Below are positions 8,376 to 15,341 of a DNA stretch of 43,061 nt, piece by piece (within the stretch, counting starts at the first letter, position 1; every line of letters begins with the position of its first letter). Both the position numbers and the translations under genes were made by a program. Origin of the DNA: Thiobacillus sp. UBA2186 (lineage in GTDB: Bacteria; Pseudomonadota; Gammaproteobacteria; Burkholderiales; Thiobacillaceae); the NCBI GenBank assembly GCA_002327405.1, contig DCVO01000163.1:2736-45796 (forward strand). Reading direction: 5' to 3'. The notes below the pieces were generated by a model. It had not been told where the DNA came from. It ran no database searches and was given only the letters and a program-made list of their open reading frames with translations.

Positions 8376-9197
8376 ATGCCCGCCCGTGATCCGCACCGCT
8401 TCATCAACGAACTCGACGAAGAGGCGCTCGGCCGCCTGGTTGCCCGTCTTGAAAGCCGCGCCAAGGACGCCGTTTTCGCCAGGCTGTTTGAAAAATATGT
8501 GCAACGGCTGGCGCTGCCACCGGGTGTCCGGGTGTTCGAGGTCGGCTGCGGCACGGGCGCGACGCTGCGCATGCTGGCGCGGCGCAGCGATTTTGCGGGG
8601 GTGGCATGCGGCGTCGACCAGAGCCCCCATTTCATCGAGGCGGCAAACAGGTTTGCCCAGGCGGAAAACATCGGCGACCGGGCTGTCTTCCGGACCGGCG
8701 ATGCGCACGGCCTGGATATCCCCGCGGCCTCGTTCGACGTGGTGATCGCCCACACCTTGATCAGTCATGTCACCGAGCCGGCCAAAGTCCTGAAAGAAAT
8801 GGCGCGCGTCGTGCGGCCCGGCGGCATGGTGGTGGTTTTCGACGGCGACTATTCGTCGCTGACCTATGCCTACCCGGACCACGATTTCGGCCAGCGAATG
8901 GACAGGGCGCTGGCGACGGCCACGTTCAACAATCCGCTCATCATGCGCGATCTGCCGCGGCTGTTGCCCGAACACGGCCTCACCCTGCTTGACGCCTGGG
9001 GCGACGCGGTGGCCGAAATCGGCAGGGGCAGCTACTTCAAGTCGTTCGCCGAGACCTACGTGCCCTACGTCAAGCGCGCGGAGATGCTGCCCGATCAGGC
9101 GGTCGACCGGTGGCTAGACGACCAGTGCCGGGCCATGGAAAACGGGACGTTTTTCGCGGCCTGCAACTATTACACCTACCTGGCTCGCAAGGCATGA
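8376..9197 (+). CDS. Class I SAM-dependent methyltransferase, substrate unknown
   Basis: 273 residues counted from the ATG at 8376, chosen because a longer reading frame would start inside the cynS terminator; GAGAG upstream is a modest ribosome-binding site. The SAM-binding motif I is VFEVGCGTGATLRML (about residues 52-66), followed by an acidic residue in GVDQS and by the motif II/III-like FDVVIAHTLISHV and RVVRPGGMVVVFDGD. This is the UbiE/Methyltransf_11 fold, soluble and cytoplasmic. It has its own gap on both sides and lies between cyanase and the thiocyanate hydrolase genes on the same strand. A role in thiocyanate or sulfur detoxification is possible, but nothing in the sequence identifies the substrate. 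Confidence 0.85.
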   Translation: MPARDPHRFINELDEEALGRLVARLESRAKDAVFARLFEKYVQRLALPPGVRVFEVGCGTGATLRMLARRSDFAGVACGVDQSPHFIEAANRFAQAENIGDRAVFRTGDAHGLDIPAASFDVVIAHTLISHVTEPAKVLKEMARVVRPGGMVVVFDGDYSSLTYAYPDHDFGQRMDRALATATFNNPLIMRDLPRLLPEHGLTLLDAWGDAVAEIGRGSYFKSFAETYVPYVKRAEMLPDQAVDRWLDDQCRAMENGTFFAACNYYTYLARKA

Positions 9198-9429
9198 CAC
9201 GAGCTTTGCGCACTTTTCAGGTGCGTGGGGCGCAGCAACTGCCGTCATGGGGCGCCATGGGCTCGAAGCGTGATGGCTGTTTTCGCGCAAGCACGATGAA
9301 TCGGCGGGCTGCGGCAAGGGTTTTTTTGCCGCGTTGGCTCTCGGGTGCGGCGCGCAAACCACTGTCGCACGGGCGTTTGCGCAAATATGACAATGATGCC
9401 GGGAGACAAGAAACGAGACTTTTTCTTGT
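9198..9429 (+). other. Non-coding stretch with two hairpins after the methyltransferase
   Basis: No convincing gene. Two inverted repeats are visible: GCGGCAA/TTGCCGC around 9311-9333, with a T-rich loop, and GCGCAAAC (9352-9359) with GTTTGCGC (9375-9382). They could end methyltransferase transcription before the hydrolase promoter. Confidence 0.4.
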
Positions 9430-9495
9430 ATAGCCAAGCCCTATGGAACTCATCGAAATTATGTCTTGGAAATCCATAAGCGATTCCGTCATAGT
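9430..9495 (+). promoter_or_regulatory. Promoter/operator copy 2 (thiocyanate hydrolase genes)
   Basis: Second copy of the block seen at 6588-6653. The dyad is CTATGGA (9441-9447) ... TCCATA (9473-9478), with the core GAACTCATCGAAATTATG between. TTGGAA (9466-9471) and CATAGT (9490-9495), 18 bases apart, form a possible promoter. The similarity stops soon after, so this is conserved regulatory sequence rather than a longer duplicated segment. Confidence 0.7.
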
Positions 9496-9496
9496 T

Positions 9497-9672
9497 CGTC
9501 GCATCAAAGGCTTGATCGGCTCTAAGTGCAAACTGCACGACGGCTCGCAGTAAAGACGCCAAGTCGTTGATGCTTCGGAGTTAAAAGAAGCAAACCTGCA
9601 TTTTCGTAAATATTGATTGAGCATTGCGCGCAACCCGGCTTGTTCGTAATCCAAATGAGGAGTCAAAAAACC
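9497..9672 (+). other. Structured 5' leader of scnB
   Basis: About 170 untranslated bases. GCATCAA near 9500 can pair with TTGATGC near 9570, enclosing the hairpins GTGC-AAACT-GCAC and CGACGGC...GCC-AA-GTCG. A short stretch resembling the first leader (TAA..ACGCCAAG) recurs at 9551-9563 and 6724-6735. AATGAGGAG near 9655 is the probable ribosome-binding site, at a longish distance from the start at 9673. Confidence 0.3.
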
Positions 9673-10146
9673 ATGTCATCGTCAACCAGAGAAGAGGTGC
9701 TCCGACATCTCGAAACGACCCCGCTTCTGCAGCCGGCGCTGCACAAGCAGACCCATGCCCCGGCCCCCACCGAAATCGACCATACCCTCTTCAGGGCCTA
9801 TACGAGGACGCCGCACGACGTCGGCGGCGAGGCGGACATTCCCCTTCAGTACCACGAAAAGGAAGAGGAAGTCTGGGAGCTGAACACCTTCGCCACCTGC
9901 GAATGCCTGGCATGGCGCGGCGTGTGGACTGCCGAAGAGCGTCGCCGCAAGCAGAACGTCGACGTCGGCCAGACGGTGTATCTGGGCATGCCCTACTACG
10001 GCCGCTGGCTGATGACCGCCGCCCGCATCCTGGTCGACAAGCAGTACTGCACGCTGACCGAGCTGCACAACAAGATCGTCGAACTGAGAGAGCGTGTCGC
10101 GTCCGGCAAGGGGCTGGGCGAGTACGTTCCCGCCAAGACCAAGTAA
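9673..10146 (+). CDS. scnB: Thiocyanate hydrolase beta subunit
   Basis: 157 residues, the same length as ScnB of Thiobacillus thioparus THI115. It corresponds to the N-terminal half of a nitrile hydratase beta chain: FRAYTRTPHDVGGEADIP and KEEEVWELNTFA, then a tail with ARILVDKQYCTLTEL. With ScnA and ScnC it forms the cobalt enzyme that hydrolyses thiocyanate to carbonyl sulfide and ammonia in the cytoplasm. The start at 9673 (MSSSTREEVL) is chosen because the extra 20 upstream codons overlap the leader. It is the first gene of scnB-scnA-scnC-P15K, with 18 bases to scnA. Confidence 0.95.
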   Translation: MSSSTREEVLRHLETTPLLQPALHKQTHAPAPTEIDHTLFRAYTRTPHDVGGEADIPLQYHEKEEEVWELNTFATCECLAWRGVWTAEERRRKQNVDVGQTVYLGMPYYGRWLMTAARILVDKQYCTLTELHNKIVELRERVASGKGLGEYVPAKTK

Positions 10147-10164
10147 ATCAAGAGGTGAAAAGCG

Positions 10165-10536
10165 ATGAGTAACAAGCCACATTGGGACAGAACCCACCAC
10201 GCCAAGATGGCCACCGGCATCGGCGATCCCCAGTGCTTCAAGGGCATGGCCGGCCAGCCCAAGTTCAAGGAGGGCGACCGTGTCCGCATCAAGGACCTGC
10301 CCGACCTGTTCTACACCCGCACCATGACCTACACCCGCGGTGCGGCGGGCACCATCGTCAGGCTCGTTTACGAGAGTCCTGCGGCTGAAGACGAGGCGTT
10401 CGGCAACGAGGATCACGTGGAGTGGTTCTACAGCATCGTGTTCGCACAGAAGGATCTTTGGCCCGAATACAGCGGCACCTTCGGAAATGACACCCTGGAG
10501 ACCGAGATTCCAGAGCGTTATCTCGAAAAAGCCTGA
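10165..10536 (+). CDS. scnA: Thiocyanate hydrolase alpha subunit
   Basis: 123 residues (126 in T. thioparus). It matches the C-terminal half of nitrile hydratase beta subunits: KFKEGDRVRIKDLPD, the RTMTYTRGAAGTIVRL strand segment, FYSIVFAQKDLWPE and the ending ETEIPERYLEK. Thus ScnA and ScnB together equal one nitrile hydratase beta chain split in two, as is known for this enzyme. The ATG at 10165 has AGAGGTGAAAAGCG upstream. It is structural and subunit-contacting rather than metal-binding. Confidence 0.95.
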   Translation: MSNKPHWDRTHHAKMATGIGDPQCFKGMAGQPKFKEGDRVRIKDLPDLFYTRTMTYTRGAAGTIVRLVYESPAAEDEAFGNEDHVEWFYSIVFAQKDLWPEYSGTFGNDTLETEIPERYLEKA

Positions 10537-10574
10537 CTCGGCTCACCGACGTTATTGAAATAAAGGAAATACAG

Positions 10575-11288
10575 ATGTCAGCAGATCACGACCACGATCA
10601 CAAACCCGCTCCCATGGTGGACGAGGTCAGCGATTTCGAGATCCTCGAAATGGCTGTGCGCGAACTGGCTATCGAAAAAGGCCTGTTCTCCGCCGAAGAC
10701 CACCGCGTCTGGAAGGAATACGTCCACACCCTCGGCCCGTTGCCGGCGGCGCGCCTGGTGGCAAAGGCCTGGCTCGACCCCGAGTACAAGAAGCTTTGCA
10801 TGGAAGACGGCGTCGAGGCCAGCAAGGCCGTCGGCGTCAACTGGGTGACCAGCCCGCCGACCCAGTTCGGCACCCCCAGCGACTACTGCAACCTGCGCGT
10901 GCTGGCTGACACTCCGACCCTGAAGCATGTGGTGGTGTGCACCCTGTGCTCGTGCTATCCGCGCCCGATCCTGGGCCAGTCGCCCGAGTGGTACCGCACC
11001 CCCAACTATCGCCGCCGCCTGGTGCGCTGGCCGCGCCAAGTGCTGGCCGAATTCGGCCTGCAGCTGCCGCCGGAGGTGTCGATCCGCGTCGCCGACTCCA
11101 ACCAGAAGACCCGCTACATCGTGATGCCGGAGCGTCCCGCGGGTACCGAAGGCTGGACCGAAGACCAGCTGGCGGAAATCGTGACCCGCGATTGCCTCAT
11201 CGGCGTGGCGGTGCCCAAGCCCGGCATCACCTCGAACGCCAAGCGGCCGGTGATCAAGGCGAACCGCCCGGTGCACCACGACCATTAA
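10575..11288 (+). CDS. scnC: Thiocyanate hydrolase gamma subunit, cobalt-binding
   Basis: 237 residues (243 in T. thioparus), homologous to nitrile hydratase alpha chains. The metal claw motif VCTLCSCYPR is present: Cys122, Cys125, Ser126 and Cys127. Threonine after the first cysteine is typical of the cobalt type; in the characterised enzyme two of these cysteines are oxidised to sulfinic and sulfenic acid. The downstream stretches SPEWYRTPNYRRRLVRWPR and IRVADSNQKTRY form the rest of the active-site region. A histidine/aspartate-rich N-terminus (DHDHDHK) is unusual and might help capture metal. AAGGAAATACAG precedes the ATG. The catalytic site is therefore intact. Confidence 0.97.
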   Translation: MSADHDHDHKPAPMVDEVSDFEILEMAVRELAIEKGLFSAEDHRVWKEYVHTLGPLPAARLVAKAWLDPEYKKLCMEDGVEASKAVGVNWVTSPPTQFGTPSDYCNLRVLADTPTLKHVVVCTLCSCYPRPILGQSPEWYRTPNYRRRLVRWPRQVLAEFGLQLPPEVSIRVADSNQKTRYIVMPERPAGTEGWTEDQLAEIVTRDCLIGVAVPKPGITSNAKRPVIKANRPVHHDH

Positions 11289-11320
11289 GCAACGAACTGG
11301 AAGTCAGCAAGGAGTGAGCC

Positions 11321-11746
11321 ATGGGCATACTTGAAAACAGCGATCTCGAAGCAGGCGGCGGATGGCAGGGCACGGATGTGACCCCCATCGGCGTGCTTGA
11401 GGAAGTCCGCAGCCGCGGACGGGTGTGGGAAGACCTGGCGGCGCAATACGGTGTCACCAATCCCGACCCGCCGTGGAAGATCGACCTGGAAGCGACCTGC
11501 GACATGCTCGCGGCCGATTCCTGCGTCAAGCCTTACGACCAGGTCGAGCCCGGCTCATGCGCCTTGCCTTCGCTCGAGCGCCGCGCCGAAGAGGATGACC
11601 TCTCCGACACGATCTATGCGGACGTCCCTTTTCCCGAGCGGCAGCTGCTGGCGCTGGCGCATTCGATGCTCAAGCGCGGGTTCTTTACCGAGGATGAACT
11701 CGCCCGCCACATGGAAGAAGTGGAGCGGCGGCTGAAGAGCGTTTAA
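11321..11746 (+). CDS. P15K-type cobalt chaperone / activator of thiocyanate hydrolase
   Basis: 141 residues. Position directly after scnC, size (about 15 kDa) and acidic character match the P15K protein of T. thioparus, which is needed for cobalt insertion, and the nitrile hydratase activator family (FPERQLLALAHSMLKRGFFTEDELARHMEEVE in the C-terminal half resembles the accessory-protein helical pair). Cysteines at about residues 53, 60 and 72 (ATCDMLAADSC, GSCALP) are possible metal ligands. The gene starts at ATG 11321 after AAGGAGTGAGCC. Its role is inferred from location and weak family resemblance. Confidence 0.8.
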   Translation: MGILENSDLEAGGGWQGTDVTPIGVLEEVRSRGRVWEDLAAQYGVTNPDPPWKIDLEATCDMLAADSCVKPYDQVEPGSCALPSLERRAEEDDLSDTIYADVPFPERQLLALAHSMLKRGFFTEDELARHMEEVERRLKSV

Positions 11747-11758
11747 AGAAGGTGTCGC

Positions 11759-11785
11759 CGGCCGATTCTTACCGTGAATCGGCCG
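11759..11785 (+). other. Strong hairpin after the hydrolase operon
   Basis: CGGCCGATTC (11759-11768) pairs with GAATCGGCCG (11776-11785) across a 7-base loop. There is no T-run, so it is more likely a transcript-stabilising or partial-attenuation element between scn genes and the transporter. The rest of the 244-base gap holds a smaller GGGCCG/CGGCCC hairpin (11904-11920) and no gene. Confidence 0.55.
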
Positions 11786-11990
11786 GGCGGCGGGTGGCGG
11801 CATCAGCCCAAAAGGCGGGCCGAGCCTGTCGACGAACCTTGACTGGCATATCGAATCGAACAAAACGGCGTTGCGCGCATTGTCGGCGCGCAAGGCTTGG
11901 GTTGGGCCGAACACCGGCCCTTGGCATAACTAGAGAAGCTGCATCGTGCAGGTGCGATGGCCGCCTGGGCAGTTTGTGAGGAGTCAATAG

Positions 11991-12788
11991 ATGTCTATAC
12001 GTGGTACCGAAATCAAGATTGAGGGGCTTTCGCAGCGTTATCCCTCGCGCAAAGTCCCTACCTTCAACCGCGTTGACCTGATATCTCCGCCGGGCGAGGC
12101 GCTGGCGATCATCGGCCGTTCCGGCTGCGGCAAGTCCACGCTCCTGCATATCCTGGCCGGGCTTACCAAGGGGACCGAGGGCAGGGTGCTGCTGAACGGC
12201 ACCGAAGTGACGGGCCCGTCGCCACGCTGGGTCATGATGTTCCAGGCGCCGCATCTCTATCCCTGGATGACGGTCACGGAAAACGTCGGCGTGGGCCTGA
12301 CCTTCGCGCGCTGGGGCAAGAAGGAAATCGCGGAGCGCGTGACCGAGGCGATTCGCCTGGTCGAGCTGCAGGACTTCGCCCAGGCCAACGTGCAGGATCT
12401 CTCCGGCGGCCAGCAGCAGCGCGTCGCGCTCGCCCGCTCCCTGGTCATGGAGCCCGAACTGCTCCTGCTGGACGAGCCGTTCTCCGCCCTGGACGCCTTT
12501 ACCCGCGCGGCCCTGCAAAAGGACGTGCGCGCCATTTCAAAGCGCCTCGGCTTCAACATCGTCATCGTGACCCACGACATCGACGAGGCCGTGATCATGG
12601 CCGACCGCGCGGTGATCATGGCGGGGTCCCCGGGCGATATCGTGCACGAACTGGACGTCGATCTGCCCGACCCGCGCGACCGTACCGATCCCGAAGTGCA
12701 GAAGTTGCGCGCGCGCCTGATGGCCACCTTCCAGGAAGCGGCCAATTACAAGAAACCGGAAGTTTCCCTGGCGGGGGCCGGCCGCTGA
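11991..12788 (+). CDS. ABC transporter ATPase, nitrate/cyanate/thiocyanate type
   Basis: 265 residues with all motor motifs: Walker A GRSGCGKST (about 42-50), Q-loop FQAPHLYPW, signature LSGGQQQRVALARSL, Walker B LLLLDEPFSALDAF and the H-loop IVTHDIDEA. It is closest in style to NrtD/SsuB/CynD ATPases that energise anion import. A GAGGAG site precedes the ATG at 11991. Here the ATPase gene comes first, followed by the binding protein and two permeases; NrtABCD-type operons normally start with the binding protein. Thiocyanate and/or cyanate as substrate is inferred from the neighbours. Confidence 0.92.
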   Translation: MSIRGTEIKIEGLSQRYPSRKVPTFNRVDLISPPGEALAIIGRSGCGKSTLLHILAGLTKGTEGRVLLNGTEVTGPSPRWVMMFQAPHLYPWMTVTENVGVGLTFARWGKKEIAERVTEAIRLVELQDFAQANVQDLSGGQQQRVALARSLVMEPELLLLDEPFSALDAFTRAALQKDVRAISKRLGFNIVIVTHDIDEAVIMADRAVIMAGSPGDIVHELDVDLPDPRDRTDPEVQKLRARLMATFQEAANYKKPEVSLAGAGR

Positions 12789-12841
12789 TCGCCGTCGAAC
12801 AGGATTGCTCAAAGCCTTGCTAGCGGGCGGAGCGTAAACAG

Positions 12842-12855
12842 GTCGGGAGACCGAC
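12842..12855 (+). other. GNRA hairpin before the binding-protein gene
   Basis: GTCGG-GAGA-CCGAC, a stable tetraloop hairpin in the 89-base gap between the ATPase and binding-protein genes. Such hairpins often protect a more highly expressed downstream message. Confidence 0.4.
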
Positions 12856-12877
12856 TCTATAACTTTGGAGACCGAGA

Positions 12878-14302
12878 ATGACGAAATATCTAGACGAAGG
12901 GCATGACCAACCCCGTGCGTTGGTCCATGTCGACGGATGTTCCTGCGGTACCTGCGGCAAATCCGGGTCGGTGGACCCCCGCCTGCAGCAGATGATGCCG
13001 ACCAACCCCGACATTGCCGACGGCATGGAGGATCCCAATCTGGCCCTGAACTACGATCCTCTCTTCGCCAGCGCGCTCGGTTCCGGTGTCAGCCGCCGCG
13101 ACCTGCTGAAGATGGCCGGCATTGCCGCGATGGGCGGCATGTTGTCTTCCGCCTCCACGATGGCGGCGCAGAAAAAAGCGGACGGCAAGAAGTTCGCCAA
13201 GCCCTTCGACCCGGTGGTGAAGATCGGCTACATCCCGATTACCGACGCGGCCACCCTGCTGGTTGCGCACGAAATGGGCTTTTTCAAGAAGCAGGGCATC
13301 GAGTCCGAGCCGCCGACCCTGATCCGCGGCTGGTCGCCGCTGGTGGAGGCCTTTTCGGCACAGCGCTTCAACCTCACGCACCTCCTGATTCCGGTGCCGA
13401 TCTACATGCGCTACAACAACAAGTTCCCGGTCAAGATCACGGCCTGGAACCACACCAACGGCTCCGGCATGATCGTGAGCAAGAAGGCGAATATCAAGTC
13501 GGTCAAGGATCTCGGCGGCAAGCAGTTCGCCGTGCCCTACTGGTATTCGATCCACAACATCATCTCCCAGAAGATGATGCGCGAGGCCGGCCTGACTCCG
13601 GTGATCCGTCCGCAGGACGCCAAGCTCGCGCCCAACGAAGTCAACCTGCTGGTGCTGAACCCGCCGGACATGCCGCCCGCCCTCGCCGCCGGCCAGATCG
13701 ACGGCTACTGCGTGGCCGAGCCGTTCAACGCCCTGGGCGAACTCAAGGCCGGCGGCGAGATGCTGCGCTTCACCGGCGACGTGTGGAGGGGCCATCCCTG
13801 CTGCGTGGTCTGCATGCACGAGGACGATGCCATGGATCCTGCGCGTGCGCAGTGGGCGCAGGGCATCCACAACGCCATCGTCGAGGCCCAGCTCTATCTC
13901 GGCGCCAACCGCAAGGCCATGGCGCAGATGCTGTCCAAGGACGGCAAGAAGTACCTGCCGTTCCCGGCCGAGGTGGTCGAGCGTGCCATGATGTTCTACG
14001 ACGTTGCCGACTATGCGCAGCCGGCCGCCATCAAGCATCCGGAATGGGAGCAGAGCCGCATCAACTTCCAGGGCTGGCCGTTCCCGAGCGCCACCAAGGA
14101 AGTGGTCAAGGAACTGAAGACCACCCTCGTCGGCGGCGAGATCGACTTCGTCAAGAAGCTCACGCCCGATTTCGTGGCCAAGGATCTGGTGCAGTACACC
14201 TACATCAAGAAGGCGCTCGACGCCAACCCGAAGTGGAAGTGGGACCTCAGCGTTCCGCAGAAAGGCAATCCCTTCGAGCGCAAGGAAACCATCCTGCTTT
14301 GA
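12878..14302 (+). CDS. NrtA/CynA-like Tat-exported anion-binding protein
   Basis: 474 residues. The mature part resembles NrtA/CmpA/SsuA binding proteins (KIGYIPITDAATLLVAHEMGFF; LLVLNPPDMPPALAAGQIDGYCVAEPFNA) and should capture the anion in the periplasm. A twin-arginine signal SRRDLLKMAGIAAMGGML sits at residues 72-89, so the protein is exported folded. Unusually, about 70 residues precede it, including three cysteines in CSCGTCG (21-27). The ATG at 12878 follows TTGGAGACCGAG; no later in-frame start with a good site places the Tat motif at the N-terminus. Nearest known substrates for the family are nitrate, bicarbonate and cyanate; thiocyanate is inferred. Confidence 0.9.
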   Translation: MTKYLDEGHDQPRALVHVDGCSCGTCGKSGSVDPRLQQMMPTNPDIADGMEDPNLALNYDPLFASALGSGVSRRDLLKMAGIAAMGGMLSSASTMAAQKKADGKKFAKPFDPVVKIGYIPITDAATLLVAHEMGFFKKQGIESEPPTLIRGWSPLVEAFSAQRFNLTHLLIPVPIYMRYNNKFPVKITAWNHTNGSGMIVSKKANIKSVKDLGGKQFAVPYWYSIHNIISQKMMREAGLTPVIRPQDAKLAPNEVNLLVLNPPDMPPALAAGQIDGYCVAEPFNALGELKAGGEMLRFTGDVWRGHPCCVVCMHEDDAMDPARAQWAQGIHNAIVEAQLYLGANRKAMAQMLSKDGKKYLPFPAEVVERAMMFYDVADYAQPAAIKHPEWEQSRINFQGWPFPSATKEVVKELKTTLVGGEIDFVKKLTPDFVAKDLVQYTYIKKALDANPKWKWDLSVPQKGNPFERKETILL

Positions 14303-14431
14303 CCTTTGCAGCAACCCCCGCCCGAAAGGGCGGGTTTTCGAGTACCCGCAAAAAAATATCGGTTTTTGCGTAAAGAGGTAATTCTGCTATGAATTTTGCA
14401 GCAACCCCTGCCCGGCAGGGCGGGTTTTTGA
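14294..14431 (+). repeat. Two copies of a 48-base segment, 90 bases apart, each with a hairpin
   Basis: 14294-14341 and 14384-14431 agree at 41 of 48 positions. The first spans the 3' end of the binding-protein gene and a perfect terminator-like hairpin (CCCGCCC-GAAA-GGGCGGG-TTTT). The second contains the next gene's ATG and a similar hairpin (CCCTGC/GCAGGG, then T-run) now inside coding sequence. Between them lies another hairpin, CGCAAAAA/TTTTTGCG (about 14348-14370). Confidence 0.75.
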
Positions 14432-15210
14432 ATCTGGGGCAAATTGCCCTGCAGCGCCTGACCTGGGCTGCAGGCGGCTTGTCCATCCTGGCCGTCGTCT
14501 GGCTGATCGCCGGCCATCTGCTGACGAGCAACCCCAAGCTGGCCAGCTATTCGACGTTCGGCCTGATCCCCACGCTGCAGGCATTTCCTGACATGTGGGA
14601 GGCAGGCAAGATCCAGAATGCATCGATGGCAAGCGGCTACCGCCTGGGCGCCGGCCTGCTGATCGCCATCCTGATCGGCGCCCCGCTGGGCGTGCTGGTC
14701 GGCCGCATCAAGTGGTTCGCGGCATACAGCAACTCGCCGTTCCAGTTCATCCGCATGATCAGCCCGCTGGCCTGGATGCCGATCGCGGTGCTGGTGTTCG
14801 CAACCTGGAATGGCTCGATCATCTTCCTGATCGCGATCGCCTCGGTGTGGCCGGTCCTGTTCGCGACGGCGGCAGGCCTGGCCAAGGTCGATCCCGCCTG
14901 GTTCAAGGTGGCGCGCAACCTGGGCGCACACCCGCTGCAGATGCTGACCAGGATCATCATGCCGGCAATCGCCTTCGACGTGTTCTCGGGCATCCGCCTT
15001 GCCCTGGGCGTGGCGTGGATCGTGCTGGTGCCTGCCGAATACCTCGGCGTGACCTCGGGCCTGGGCTATGCGATCGAAGACTCGCGCGAAACCCTGACCT
15101 ACAACCACCTGACGGCGCTCGTGCTGACCATCGGCGTGATCGGCTACGTGCTGGACAGCATCCTGGTTCTGCTGATCAAGCACTTCAGCTGGCATCGTGG
15201 AGGTGCGTGA
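14389..15210 (+). CDS. ABC transporter permease 1
   Basis: 273 residues with about six membrane helices and the binding-protein-dependent permease signature (the EAA loop region is ARNLGAHPLQMLTRIIMPAIAFDVFSGIRLALG). It is an NrtB/SsuC-type inner membrane channel subunit. The first 15 residues (MNFAATPARQGGFLN) are encoded by a duplicated segment that carries a terminator-like hairpin and do not look like normal permease sequence. The ATG at 14389 is supported by AAAGAGGTAATT upstream. It is clearly paralogous to permease 2, suggesting an older gene duplication and a heterodimeric channel. Confidence 0.92.
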   Translation: MNFAATPARQGGFLNLGQIALQRLTWAAGGLSILAVVWLIAGHLLTSNPKLASYSTFGLIPTLQAFPDMWEAGKIQNASMASGYRLGAGLLIAILIGAPLGVLVGRIKWFAAYSNSPFQFIRMISPLAWMPIAVLVFATWNGSIIFLIAIASVWPVLFATAAGLAKVDPAWFKVARNLGAHPLQMLTRIIMPAIAFDVFSGIRLALGVAWIVLVPAEYLGVTSGLGYAIEDSRETLTYNHLTALVLTIGVIGYVLDSILVLLIKHFSWHRGGA

Positions 15211-15341
15211 TGAAGGCCGAATCAGCTCCTCGCATCAAAAAGAATTTGGTAGTCATGAATCGCGGTTTTGGTAGTCGGCGGGCGCTTGCGAATGAACTGT
15301 CCCCCAGGTCCAGCAGCCGTAGGGAGGCAATTCAATCATGA
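15210..15341 (+). CDS. Possible 43-residue small protein between the two permeases
   Basis: The frame starts with an ATG overlapping the permease 1 stop (TGATG) and ends in a stop overlapping the permease 2 start (ATGA). GGAGGTGCGTG gives an excellent ribosome-binding site for it. The product (MKAESAPRIKKNLVVMNRG...) is basic, without membrane segment or recognised domain. It could be a real small protein, a device that couples translation across the gap, or chance. No homology can be judged by eye. Confidence 0.35.
   Translation: MKAESAPRIKKNLVVMNRGFGSRRALANELSPRSSSRREAIQS

Noticed and set aside
11919..11945. Sigma-54 promoter before the ABC ATPase gene
   Set aside because: TTGGCAT looks like a -24 element, but no GC occurs at the required spacing for a -12 element.
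12890..14314. A 474-codon minus-strand frame opposite the binding protein
   Set aside because: It mirrors a well-supported gene codon for codon and shows no family similarity.
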